Assembly (NCBI GenBank): GCA_002727395.1
Contig: PBWY01000019.1
Coordinates: 14,300 to 32,396 of the forward strand
DNA from: Rhodospirillales bacterium
Lineage (GTDB): Bacteria; Pseudomonadota; Alphaproteobacteria; MPNO01; UBA2964
Length of the DNA: 18,097 nucleotides
Direction of reading: 5' to 3'
This document shows positions 7,226-15,151 of the stretch, piece after piece (position 1 is the stretch's first letter; the number at the start of each line of letters is the position of its first letter). The notes under the pieces are model-generated. The model was not told the DNA's origin. It was given only the letters and a program-made list of their open reading frames with translations, and did not search any database. A program made the translations under genes and the position numbers.

Positions 7226-8113
7226 ATGTCTATTGATATCTTACCACTCACCCGAGATCCCGCTAGCAAATATGTTCCTTGGTTTATTGCATTCATGGTT
7301 TGGCTCGCAACTGTAATTCTAGCAGGAGTTTTAATCTTATCTTCTTTTGTAGATCGGTGGCGTGCGGACCTTAAAGGAAACCTCACCGTACAAGTTCTAG
7401 AAACCAAAACCGGCAATTTTTTTCAATCAGAAAAGGATTTAAAATCTGTATTAGTCTTAATAAACACTTTTCCTGGAGTTGAAAGCGCAAAAGAAATTTC
7501 GAGCAGTGAAATAAAGGATCTTCTGATCCCCTGGCTGGGAGATAATATTACTTCCGAGACTATGCATTTACCCCTTCCGAGGCTCATATCAGTAAAAGCC
7601 AAACCCAACACAAAAATTAATTTAGAGAATCTTCGAGCCGAATTAAAAAAAGTAATACCTGATATCCAAGTAGATGATCACCAAGTCTGGTTAGACAAGC
7701 TTATATCGCTAACGGCCATTATTGAAGGAATTGCCCTAATAATATTATTACTCGTTATTACTGTATCCGTAGCCACGATAATTTTCGCTACAAGAACGAG
7801 TCTAAGAATACATCGAAATTTAATTGACCTTCTACATTTAATGGGCGCCCAAGACCGATATATTGCTGACCGTTTTAAACGCTATGGGATTTATATTGGT
7901 TTAAAGGGTAGCCTTATAGGAACTTTTATGGGCTTAGCCACACTCTTTATACTGAGTTTTATTAGCTATAAAATAGATCAACAACTGTTACTGCCTCTAA
8001 CGCTAAGTTTTTTGCAATGGGCATTGATAATCTCTACGGGCTTATTTGCCATCGGTATCACTACTATAACTACTTGGGTCACCGTTATTAGGGTCCTTGG
8101 ACGTATAATGTAA
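7226..8113 (+). CDS. ftsX: Cell division membrane protein FtsX
   Basis: The membrane half of FtsEX. At 295 residues it has the family's four-helix plan: TM1 at about 17-41, a periplasmic domain of about 120 residues (roughly 42-160) that in relatives touches hydrolase activators such as EnvC-type proteins, then TM2 at about 162-188, TM3 at about 221-247 and TM4 at about 262-290. The cytoplasmic loop after TM2 contains IHRNLIDLLHLMGAQDRYIADRF, whose LLxLxGA-like core is typical of the FtsX permease domain. It follows ftsE by seven bases and is followed after ten bases by a YdcF-type gene. The hydrolase partner is not in this window. Confidence 0.92.
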   Translation: MSIDILPLTRDPASKYVPWFIAFMVWLATVILAGVLILSSFVDRWRADLKGNLTVQVLETKTGNFFQSEKDLKSVLVLINTFPGVESAKEISSSEIKDLLIPWLGDNITSETMHLPLPRLISVKAKPNTKINLENLRAELKKVIPDIQVDDHQVWLDKLISLTAIIEGIALIILLLVITVSVATIIFATRTSLRIHRNLIDLLHLMGAQDRYIADRFKRYGIYIGLKGSLIGTFMGLATLFILSFISYKIDQQLLLPLTLSFLQWALIISTGLFAIGITTITTWVTVIRVLGRIM

Positions 8114-8123
8114 ACTGAATATT

Positions 8124-8765
8124 ATGAACCTTGGTTTGAGATATAGAAAAGAACGCCCTTTTAAGAAATGGGGCATTGGGATTCTGATATTGTTCTTATT
8201 TTCTCTCATGATTTGGTTAGCAGGTTTGTTTTGGTTTGTACACAATGTACCAGAAACCCCGACTTACAACCCTTTGAAAACAGATTCTATAATCGTTTTA
8301 ACTGGTGGATCGGGGCGACTCGAGGTGGGCCTGGATCTTTTGTCAAAGGGCTACGCTAATTATTTGTTTATCTCAGGAGTTGCTCGTGGTGTGGATGTAA
8401 AAGAACTATTAAAATTAGTCAGTCGTAAACCTAATGAGTTCGCATGCTGTATTGCAATCGGTTACCGCGCAGATAATACGGCCGGCAATGCTATAGAGAC
8501 TTCTATCTGGATGTCTAAAAGCCAACTAAAATCTCTCCGATTAGTAACAGCCAATTATCATATGCCCAGAAGTCTTCTGGAATTTAGGCGGGCAATGCCT
8601 AAGATTCAGATTGTTCCACACCCTGTTTTTCCTCCACAGTTTAAACGTAAGGATTGGTGGCAATGGCCTGGGACCGCTGAACTTTTAGCAAGTGAGTTTA
8701 ATAAATATATAATCGCCCAATTCGGATTAAAAAATAACCTTCCTACAGAAAAAAATAAGCTATGA
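8124..8765 (+). CDS. YdcF/ElyC-family (DUF218) membrane-anchored protein
   Basis: A 213-residue protein with one N-terminal membrane helix at about 15-38 and a DUF218 domain after it. The domain opens with SIIVLTGGSGRLEVGLDLLSKG from about 51, followed by YLFISGVARGVDV, the NTAGNAIETSIWM segment and the LVTANYHMPRSLLEF segment, all characteristic of the YdcF/ElyC/SanA group. E. coli ElyC affects peptidoglycan and lipid-carrier-linked envelope assembly, but the biochemical role of most members is unsettled. Its position between ftsX and plsC, with a four-base overlap into plsC (ATGA), recurs in alphaproteobacteria as I recall and suggests an envelope role. No clear ribosome site is visible upstream of the ATG. 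Confidence 0.87.
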   Translation: MNLGLRYRKERPFKKWGIGILILFLFSLMIWLAGLFWFVHNVPETPTYNPLKTDSIIVLTGGSGRLEVGLDLLSKGYANYLFISGVARGVDVKELLKLVSRKPNEFACCIAIGYRADNTAGNAIETSIWMSKSQLKSLRLVTANYHMPRSLLEFRRAMPKIQIVPHPVFPPQFKRKDWWQWPGTAELLASEFNKYIIAQFGLKNNLPTEKNKL

Positions 8766-9481
8766 CCATTGCTCGTACATTCTTTTACCACACAATTTAT
8801 GGTATTTGGGCTTTTCTGATGTGCTTTGCTTTTCTTCCATCCCTTTTACTACCTCTATCGGCAAGTAAATTTATCGCAAGGTTTTGGACTAATTCTGTAT
8901 ATTTTCTTCTAAGTAAAATATGTAACCTAACCCATAATATTGAAGGTAAAGAACTGGTTCCGGAAGGGCCGATCATAATTGCCGCTAAACATCAGTCTGC
9001 GTGGGATACTCTTATCTTCCCCTTAGAACTTGAATATCCAACTATAATTTTAAAAAGAGAGCTATTTTGGTTACCATTTTTTGGTTGGTATGCAAGAAAG
9101 TATGGAGCGATAGGAATTAAAAGGAATGGCGGCGCCTCAACAATACGTAAACTTATTAGAGATGCACGTAGACCTGTTTTAAACGGCAGGTCGATTGTAA
9201 TATTTCCTGAAGGGACACGCACTGCACCAGGGCAAAAAGGTTTTTATCACAGTGGGGTCGCTGCACTATATAAGGACTTAAAAATACCTGTAGTGCCAGT
9301 AGCTTTAAATTCTGGCCTTTTCTGGCCTAGGCGAAAACTGATTCGACGATCAGGTATTATTACTCTGCGTTTTTTGACGCCAATACCCCCAGGATTATCC
9401 CGTCAAGAACTAATGGCAAGACTCGAATCAGAAATTGAAAACGCACAGCAAGAAATTTGTAATTTAAAATATTCCCAATAA
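8762..9481 (+). CDS. plsC: 1-acyl-sn-glycerol-3-phosphate acyltransferase
   Basis: This membrane-associated enzyme adds the second acyl chain to lysophosphatidic acid to make phosphatidic acid, the precursor of phospholipids. The 239 residues have hydrophobic N-terminal segments (about 8-32 and 42-52). The catalytic HX4D motif is HQSAWD at 77-82, the substrate-binding FPEGTR is at 148-153, and the motif IV-like region PVVPVALNSGLFWPR follows from about 175. The start overlaps the stop of the upstream DUF218 gene, so the two are translationally coupled. plsC may not be the only acyltransferase of this family in the genome. It converges on the FAH-family gene with 11 bases between the stops and no visible terminator. 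Confidence 0.92.
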   Translation: MTIARTFFYHTIYGIWAFLMCFAFLPSLLLPLSASKFIARFWTNSVYFLLSKICNLTHNIEGKELVPEGPIIIAAKHQSAWDTLIFPLELEYPTIILKRELFWLPFFGWYARKYGAIGIKRNGGASTIRKLIRDARRPVLNGRSIVIFPEGTRTAPGQKGFYHSGVAALYKDLKIPVVPVALNSGLFWPRRKLIRRSGIITLRFLTPIPPGLSRQELMARLESEIENAQQEICNLKYSQ

Positions 9482-9492
9482 CAATTAGGTGA

Positions 9493-10365
9493 TTAACTTT
9501 TTGCTTCTCCTTGTACCCTATTTTTCAAAAGACCAATACCGTCAATTTCCACTTCCAAGTGATCTCCTGGCTCCAAATAAGCGGGAGGATCATGTTCAAT
9601 AGCTGAACCGCCCGGGCTACCTGTGCAAATCAAATCACCCGGTTCAAGTTGAGTAAAACGGGAGATATAAGAAATAACAAATGGAATATCGAAGATCATC
9701 ATTTTAGTTCCTCCATTTTGACGCTCTTCACCATTAACTCGCGTTATAATTTGAAGCTTCATAGGGTCTGGTATTTCGTCAACAGACACCATCCAAGGGC
9801 CCATTGACCCTGAACGCCATTGGTTTTTAACAGGACAATTTTGTGTTCCCCGGCCAATCCAATTTCTTACGCTACCCTCATTAGCAATAGTATAACCGCC
9901 GACATGGGCCATTGCATTTTTTTCTGGAATATGGCGCCCCTGTTTACCAATAACAACGACTAGCTCTCCCTCGTAGTCAAGTTTATCAGCATCGTCAAAG
10001 CCACGGATTATGGGTTCCTCGTGTGCAGAAAATGAGTCACAAAAACGTGGGAATATACTTGGCCAATCTGGACGACCATCTTCGATCACCTCATGGTAGG
10101 CATAGTAATTTCTTCCAACGCAGAAAATTTTACCGGGGTTAACAATAGGAAGACGGAATATAACATCATTTATCGGGATGGTATGGGAAAAATCATTTAA
10201 TATTTTCTCTAGAGTATTTGTTAGGGTCGAACCTGCCTCTAAAAATGACTTAAGGTTATGAATATTTCCACCGTTTGATAGCCGCCTAGATAAATCAATA
10301 ATCTCTCCACTTTTTATTATCCCAAAGCCTTCATTTCCTTGATGGTAAAAACTTACAAACTTCAT
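9493..10365 (-). CDS. Fumarylacetoacetate hydrolase (FAH) family protein
   Basis: A 290-residue FAH-fold enzyme. Family members hydrolyse, isomerise or decarboxylate small oxo- or hydroxy-diacids using a divalent metal. Landmarks are the GKIFCVGRNYYAYHEV segment at 78-93, the acidic pair in DYEGELVVVIG (E132, E134), a GYTIANEGSVRNW segment at 157-169, the KNQWRSGSMGPW loop at 180-191 and LEPGDLICTGSPGG at 240-253. Where most members have ND in the GYTxxND motif, giving the third metal ligand, this protein has NE (E163). I recall a NEGSVRDWQ-like subgroup with the same change, so it is probably a natural variant and not a defect. CGAGG at 10371-10375 (minus strand) supports the start. It is last in an apparent operon with ChaC and an EamA permease. 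The substrate cannot be read from sequence. Confidence 0.85.
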   Translation of the reverse strand: MKFVSFYHQGNEGFGIIKSGEIIDLSRRLSNGGNIHNLKSFLEAGSTLTNTLEKILNDFSHTIPINDVIFRLPIVNPGKIFCVGRNYYAYHEVIEDGRPDWPSIFPRFCDSFSAHEEPIIRGFDDADKLDYEGELVVVIGKQGRHIPEKNAMAHVGGYTIANEGSVRNWIGRGTQNCPVKNQWRSGSMGPWMVSVDEIPDPMKLQIITRVNGEERQNGGTKMMIFDIPFVISYISRFTQLEPGDLICTGSPGGSAIEHDPPAYLEPGDHLEVEIDGIGLLKNRVQGEAKS

Positions 10366-10411
10366 TTAATCCTCGGTTTATTGGTAAAGTATAGTTCTTT
10401 ATATACTTGTC
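10366..10411 (-). other. Short hairpin-forming spacer between the chaC-like gene and the FAH-family gene
   Basis: The 46-base gap contains a perfect seven-base inverted repeat, AAGTATA at 10387-10393 and TATACTT at 10402-10408, with an eight-base loop. The stem is AT-rich and no T run follows on the minus strand, so it is a weak processing or attenuation candidate, not a terminator. Confidence 0.3.
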
Positions 10412-10966
10412 CTATTTCGGGCATTGATCAACGAGCATTAATAGCGTCGTTAGCATTTCATCCTTAACACCTAAGCGTTCTAAGTGTTTGACAGTTTCCT
10501 TAAGGTAGCACACGTTCGAACCGTTAGCCCCATTTGCATATGCAATCCGTTTGGCGATTTGGGGCATGGACATTTGACCAACGTATAGACGGTGATCGTG
10601 ATTTACAACCAAGGTATAGGCCTTTAGTCGAAGACCCCTGACATTAATTAATACAGGTAAGAAATGATATACTTGTTCCTTCAACTCTCGTTTGCTTAAA
10701 TAATTAAGAACAAAATCACGATCTCTCCTAGATATAAAAAATGCTAATCCTTGGCATTCTCCACCTAAATCTAATCCCAAAGATAAGCCGGGGTTGTCGA
10801 TAGTCCCTCTATAGCTTTCAGAAGAAATACAAAATTTACGTTGCCAGCCTTTTAGGGTAGCCTTATGTGTTTTTTTGAATGGGAATCCAGGATTCCACAT
10901 CAAAGATCCATAGGCAAAAAGCCAAAAATCGCCCGGTTCTTCAATATTTAGCTTCAATTGTTTCAT
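10412..10966 (-). CDS. chaC: ChaC-type glutathione-specific gamma-glutamylcyclotransferase
   Basis: ChaC enzymes split glutathione to 5-oxoproline and Cys-Gly in the cytosol. The 184-residue protein has the family opening FAYGSLMWNPGF at 17-28, where the YGSL loop binds the gamma-glutamyl group, and a catalytic-Glu candidate in YLSKREL (E94). It continues with the GWQRKFCISSESYRGT segment and the C-terminal YLKETVKHLERLGV helix, all as in ChaC and not the shorter GGCT or AIG2 families. It starts 11 bases after the stop of the EamA permease gene and precedes the FAH-family gene by 46 bases, which suggests co-transcription. A link between glutathione turnover and the neighbours is only inference. 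Confidence 0.9.
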   Translation of the reverse strand: MKQLKLNIEEPGDFWLFAYGSLMWNPGFPFKKTHKATLKGWQRKFCISSESYRGTIDNPGLSLGLDLGGECQGLAFFISRRDRDFVLNYLSKRELKEQVYHFLPVLINVRGLRLKAYTLVVNHDHRLYVGQMSMPQIAKRIAYANGANGSNVCYLKETVKHLERLGVKDEMLTTLLMLVDQCPK

Positions 10967-10977
10967 TTTCCGCTAAC

Positions 10978-11946
10978 CTATACCGACCGATTGACAATAG
11001 CCACTCCGATAACAGCCAAGACTAAACCAAACAAAGCAAGGGTGGTAAAGGTTTCTTCGAACATTAGCCAACCCATAAGGGCTGTAGTCGGGGGACTAAG
11101 ATAAATCAGGCTGGTAACCTTTGCGGTAGCACCACGCTGTACTAAAAAAAAATATAGGGCAATGGCTATGACAGAAAGTCCGACGGCTGACCATGACAAA
11201 GCAAGAAAAAAACTCATATTCCAATTGACTTCAAGTGGCTCAAACAAAAATGCTAGAATTCCTGCTAATAGGAATGAAACGGCATTCTGAATTGTAACCG
11301 CAGCACGGATATCAACTCCAACACAATAATGTTTTTGATAAATTGTACCAATCGTAATCCCGGATAACGCTAATACCGCGAATAAAGTTCCCCACAAAGT
11401 TTGTCCGGAAAGATCGATTTGTTCTGCTACCACTAAGCTTAATCCGAGAAATCCCAGGCCAAGACCCGCCCATTGTTTATAAATTAACTTTTCACCTAAC
11501 ATCATCGATGCAAAACACCCCGTGATTATAGGCTGCAAACCCACGACGAGTGCCATTATACCCGTCGATAGACCGAGATAAATTCCATAAAATACCCCTA
11601 TTAGATAGGTTGTTTGAATAAGCAAACCAGCAACGATTATATGGAAATTTAAACTGAGTTTAGTAGGCCAACGAAAGGGCCAGATACAACAAATACCAAC
11701 TAAAATTATTAAAGCCAGACCAAACCTGAGCGAGAGAAAGGTTAGTGGAGCAGCGTAAGGTAAACCAAATTTAGCAGCTATAAATCCACTAGCCCAAAAA
11801 AAAATGAAAAATGCCGATGCTATGTAAAGAGCCCCCGACTGCTGGTATTTTTCTGTTACAAACTTCATATATCTATCGTTATTTTGAAATCCCAAAAATC
11901 TGTTTAGAATATAAGAATAATTACTCGGTTTCATAAGCTCGACCAT
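10978..11946 (-). CDS. EamA/DMT-superfamily permease (10 TM helices)
   Basis: A drug/metabolite-transporter family exporter with two EamA repeats. From about residue 38 the protein is a run of hydrophobic segments that can be laid out as ten helices. The first repeat opens with FIFFWASGFIAAKFGLPYAAPL (about 47-68), including the FxFWGxxF-like start and the PLTFLSLRF segment that follows. The second repeat ends in GWLMFEETFTTLALFGLVLAVIGVAIV. EamA proteins export amino acids or other metabolites; the substrate here is unknown. The 322-residue form begins at the ATG at 11946, but the first 26 residues are hydrophilic and unusual, and an ATG at 11868 would give the usual length of about 296. Neither has a good ribosome site. 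It is divergent from the DUF2125-like gene. Confidence 0.87.
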   Translation of the reverse strand: MVELMKPSNYSYILNRFLGFQNNDRYMKFVTEKYQQSGALYIASAFFIFFWASGFIAAKFGLPYAAPLTFLSLRFGLALIILVGICCIWPFRWPTKLSLNFHIIVAGLLIQTTYLIGVFYGIYLGLSTGIMALVVGLQPIITGCFASMMLGEKLIYKQWAGLGLGFLGLSLVVAEQIDLSGQTLWGTLFAVLALSGITIGTIYQKHYCVGVDIRAAVTIQNAVSFLLAGILAFLFEPLEVNWNMSFFLALSWSAVGLSVIAIALYFFLVQRGATAKVTSLIYLSPPTTALMGWLMFEETFTTLALFGLVLAVIGVAIVNRSV

Positions 11947-11972
11947 AACGGACTAGGTATCTATAAAGACTT

Positions 11973-13022
11973 ATGGCTATCAATCAATTAAATCTAAAAC
12001 GGATTGTTATCTTCTTGGCTGTTATTGTTAGCCTTGCTACAGCCTATTATTGCGGCTGGATGTATGTAGCATTTAAAATTGAGAGCGGTTTTTCCAATTT
12101 GAAAGAAAAATACAACACCACCGATTTGCAAATCAATCATAAAGATATCGAAATTTCCGGCTTCCCGTGGGGATGGTGTTTAAAAATTGAAAGACCGAGA
12201 CTTAAAATCAAAAATCGCTTTTTATGGACCACTTCTTTATTAAAAATAAATTTAAAGTCATGGGATTATAAAAGTTTTAAGTTTCAAACATTTGGCAGTC
12301 ATCAAGCACACATTTATAAAAACAATTCCCTGAAACATATTAAAGCCAAGATGAACACCGGTGTGGGTCAACTGAGATTAGATCAATTTGGTAAAATTCA
12401 AGAGATTAAATTCAGCGTAAAAGAAAATATAATTCAAATTCCATCTTCAAACCAAATAAGATTTAAAAAGCTTAGCGGATCAGTGCATCTAAATAAAAAA
12501 CACGCAACTAAAAATGATATAAACCAAAGTCCTTCAGTGAAGTTGGAGATAGATTTATCGAGTTTAGTAATTCCGAAAACCTTTCTTCCGAAGATGGAAA
12601 ATAAAATCGCAGAAATAAAACTGTCAACTGACTTACATGGGAGACTTGAAGGATCTAATCTAAAAAATATATTAACAAATTGGACTAAACACGGTGGGGT
12701 TATAGAGATTAATAAGATGATGCTTAATTGGGGAGAATTAAATTTTTTTGGTAATGGAACCTTTGCACTAGATGAAAATCTTCAACCCATTGCTGCGCTG
12801 AGTGCCAAAATTACTGGTCAAAATGCAACTATTAATTCAATGGTAGTTGCAGGACTAATCAAAGCAAGAACCGGTATGTTGTTGAACTTCCTAACTAATG
12901 CCATGACAAATAAAAAAAGAGCCAAAAATCAAGCAATTAAAATTTCTTTAGCGGTACAAGATGGTTTCCTATACCTTGGGCCTATTAAATTTTTTAAAAT
13001 ACCGGAAATTAGATGGAATTGA
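11973..13022 (+). CDS. DUF2125-like membrane-anchored protein of unknown function
   Basis: A 349-residue, Lys- and Asn-rich protein with one N-terminal membrane helix (about 9-32) and a large predicted periplasmic part without cysteine pairs. It resembles DUF2125 proteins of alphaproteobacteria: after the anchor comes a conserved-looking ISGFPWGWCLKIERPRLKI segment (from about 61), then repeated amphipathic beta-strand-like stretches, a pattern also seen in AsmA-like proteins. No catalytic motif is visible. Its place opposite the tyrC/hisC cluster and near the chaC-like gene is one I recall for this family. It ends five bases from the convergent tyrC stop. The family call rests on motif and context, and the function is not known. 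Confidence 0.7.
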   Translation: MAINQLNLKRIVIFLAVIVSLATAYYCGWMYVAFKIESGFSNLKEKYNTTDLQINHKDIEISGFPWGWCLKIERPRLKIKNRFLWTTSLLKINLKSWDYKSFKFQTFGSHQAHIYKNNSLKHIKAKMNTGVGQLRLDQFGKIQEIKFSVKENIIQIPSSNQIRFKKLSGSVHLNKKHATKNDINQSPSVKLEIDLSSLVIPKTFLPKMENKIAEIKLSTDLHGRLEGSNLKNILTNWTKHGGVIEINKMMLNWGELNFFGNGTFALDENLQPIAALSAKITGQNATINSMVVAGLIKARTGMLLNFLTNAMTNKKRAKNQAIKISLAVQDGFLYLGPIKFFKIPEIRWN

Positions 13023-13027
13023 GAAAT

Positions 13028-13939
13028 TTAAGTCTCTTTGGGTGGCTTGGGCGGGATATGCTGACCAACCTCTATGACACTCCTACGAATTTCACGCGTC
13101 CGGGTGAAAAGTGATTCTAATCTTTCTCCATCTTCATTTCTTATTGCCCGTTGTAATCCTCCTAAGTCTTCTGTGAGGCGACCAAGCATTTCAAGGACCG
13201 CTTCTTTATTATTAAGAAATATATCTCTCCACATAATAGGGTCTGAGGCTGCTATCCTGGTGAAATCTCTAAAGCCGCTAGCTGCAAACTTAATAACTTC
13301 GGACTTTAATCGTTCTTCGAGGTCAGTAGCAGTTCCAACGATAGTATAAGCTATTAAGTGCGGAACATGAGAAGTAATAGCTAATACTTGGTCATGATGG
13401 TCGGGATCCATATACTCGATTTTACTACCCGCAGAACGCCATAAATTTGCCACGCGTTCAATTGCAGTGGGGTCGGTACCCTCAACCGGGGTCACGATTG
13501 TCCAACGATCATTAAAGAGCGTATCAAAACCCGATTCCGGTCCTGAGTTCTCTGTCCCAGCTATGGGGTGGCAGGGTACAAAATGCACACCGTTAGGTAT
13601 GTACCTCGCTATGGATTCTATCACGCTGCCTTTGACCGACCCTACATCACTCACAATGGAACCGTGCTTTAGAGACCCGGAAATATTTTTAGCCACAGTC
13701 TCATAGGCCCCTATCGGAGTACAAAGAATTACTAGGTCTGCGCCCTCCACTGCCATTGAAATATCATCTGTTGAAGAATCCACAAGATTTAATTCTAACA
13801 CCTTACTTCTTGTTTGCTCTGTACGTGCATAAGCGACAACTTCTTGTGCCAAACTATCTCGCCGAATAACTCTGGCCAGAGAAGACCCTATCAATCCGAT
13901 TCCAATAAAAGAAATTTTTTTAAACAGTATATTTGACAT
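13028..13939 (-). CDS. tyrC: Prephenate/arogenate dehydrogenase (TyrA/TyrC type)
   Basis: An NAD(P)-dependent oxidative decarboxylase that converts prephenate to 4-hydroxyphenylpyruvate, or arogenate to tyrosine. I start it at the ATG at 13939 (303 residues), five bases after the hisC stop; the frame is open to 14023, but that would overlap the end of hisC by 79 bases and add an unrelated Cys/Arg-rich tail. The dinucleotide motif is GIGLIGSS at 13-20, followed by CHPIAGTENSGP from 123 with the conserved His. The helical C-terminal domain has DPDHHDQVLAITSHVPH from 178. There is no ACT domain and no fused chorismate mutase. With the upstream chorismate mutase and aminotransferase it makes up the tyrosine branch. 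Confidence 0.93.
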   Translation of the reverse strand: MSNILFKKISFIGIGLIGSSLARVIRRDSLAQEVVAYARTEQTRSKVLELNLVDSSTDDISMAVEGADLVILCTPIGAYETVAKNISGSLKHGSIVSDVGSVKGSVIESIARYIPNGVHFVPCHPIAGTENSGPESGFDTLFNDRWTIVTPVEGTDPTAIERVANLWRSAGSKIEYMDPDHHDQVLAITSHVPHLIAYTIVGTATDLEERLKSEVIKFAASGFRDFTRIAASDPIMWRDIFLNNKEAVLEMLGRLTEDLGGLQRAIRNEDGERLESLFTRTREIRRSVIEVGQHIPPKPPKET

Positions 13940-13944
13940 GAATT

Positions 13945-15030
13945 TTATTTCGTTAAAAACTCTTTTACAACTCCAACAAACTTCTCTAACTCTTTTTGTT
14001 TTCCCACCGTAACCCGAAGGCAATTTGGTAATCCATAGCCACTTGTTTCCCGAGGTAATATCCCTTTATTGGCAAAGAATTTCATCGCCTCTAAAGCATT
14101 GTTACTTTCATTATCCCCAAATTGTACGAGCAAAAAATTCGCCACACTGGGATATACTTTTAAACCGTACTCAGTGAGTGCGTCTCTCAACCATGGTAGC
14201 CAGACTGCATTGTGCTCTTTTGCTTCTAACATATGGCTAATATCCTCTACAGCGGCTTTACCCGCCGACTGTGCGGGGGTAGACAAATTAAAAGGGCCCC
14301 TCAACCGGTTCAACACATCAACTATGGGCAGGGGAGCATAACACCAACCTATCCGTAATGCGGCCAATGCATAAATCTTCGAGAATGTTCGTGTAACGAC
14401 CGTATTTTCTGCCCCGTCGACTAAATCGTACCCAACATTGTAATCTTTATTGGTCACAAATTCGGCATAAGCACAATCTATTACTAATAATATATCTTCG
14501 CGCAAACCCGAACGAAGTCTCCTTAGCTCATCTGATGTGATGTAAGACCCTGTTGGATTATTTGGGTTGGCGATGAATACAATTTTCGTTTTGTCACTAA
14601 CCGACTCAATCGTCGCCTCTACATCAAAAGTTAAATTTTTTTCTGGAACTTTAACCGGTTTTGCACCGACGCAATACGCTACTATTGGGTAAACATTAAA
14701 AGCATGATCGCTTATTAGAACTTCATCGCCAGGCCCTGCATAACCACGTGCTAAATTATATAACAACTCATCTGAGCCCGCTCCGCATACAATATTTTCT
14801 GGGTTTAATCCATTTATTTCTCCAAGTGAAGCGCGGAGGTCAATTGAATTACCGTCAGGATACAAATGGAGTAAATTACTACATTTATAAAACGCTTCGA
14901 TAGCTTTTTCACTGGGGCCAAGTGCACTCTCATTAGCTGAGAGTTTTATAGGAGAAAAATTTCCCGGAACTTGAGATTTTCCAGGCACATAGGGCGCAAG
15001 TTCCATAATACCCGGGCGACATTTAAGCAT
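13945..15030 (-). CDS. hisC: Histidinol-phosphate / aromatic aminotransferase (HisC family)
   Basis: A fold-type I PLP aminotransferase. HisC makes histidinol phosphate in histidine synthesis; copies next to tyrC often also, or mainly, transaminate aromatic keto acids or prephenate. The 361 residues are standard length. Seen motifs are RPGIMELAPYVPG at the N-terminus, ANPNNPTG at 154-161, DCAYAEF with the PLP-contacting Asp and Tyr (185-191), and TFSKIYALAALRIGW with the Schiff-base Lys K218 and the phosphate/carboxylate-binding Arg. The gene lies between the chorismate mutase and tyrC on one strand, five bases before tyrC, which favours a role in the Tyr/Phe branch. If the upstream chorismate mutase frame is read through its stop, only one base would separate the two genes. 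Confidence 0.93.
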   Translation of the reverse strand: MLKCRPGIMELAPYVPGKSQVPGNFSPIKLSANESALGPSEKAIEAFYKCSNLLHLYPDGNSIDLRASLGEINGLNPENIVCGAGSDELLYNLARGYAGPGDEVLISDHAFNVYPIVAYCVGAKPVKVPEKNLTFDVEATIESVSDKTKIVFIANPNNPTGSYITSDELRRLRSGLREDILLVIDCAYAEFVTNKDYNVGYDLVDGAENTVVTRTFSKIYALAALRIGWCYAPLPIVDVLNRLRGPFNLSTPAQSAGKAAVEDISHMLEAKEHNAVWLPWLRDALTEYGLKVYPSVANFLLVQFGDNESNNALEAMKFFANKGILPRETSGYGLPNCLRVTVGKQKELEKFVGVVKEFLTK

Positions 15031-15031
15031 T

Positions 15032-15151
15032 CTACTTCTCTACCCTAAATGGCACGGCATAACTGCCAATTGGCTGTGCAGTCATAAAGCCGTTCTCGTT
15101 TTCTAAAATACCAGCTAACCTTTTATCATTTACATTCACAAAACCTTTGAC
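15032..15151 (-). pseudogene. In-frame continuation of the chorismate mutase gene beyond a TAA stop
   Basis: Directly after the TAA at 15154-15152 the same frame continues for 39 sense codons and ends at TAG 15034-15032, one base before the hisC ATG. It reads VKGFVNVNDKRLAGIL, then a polar stretch, then GSYAVPFRVEK. The VxGFV, xDxRL and GxYAVP pieces are what I would expect at the end of the ACT-like tail of related chorismate mutases, where the stop position is usually Glu (GAA or GAG). The openness alone is weak evidence: about 15 percent of random 39-codon frames with equal base use stay open, and fewer in AT-rich DNA. The fit to protein sense and the exact abutment to hisC make it stronger. 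It may be a dead tail, a readthrough product, or a base error in the sequence. Confidence 0.7.

Noticed and set aside
13940..14023. An upstream extension of tyrC into hisC
   Set aside because: The added residues overlap the conserved end of hisC and do not resemble TyrA N-termini; the ATG at 13939 directly precedes the dinucleotide-binding fold.
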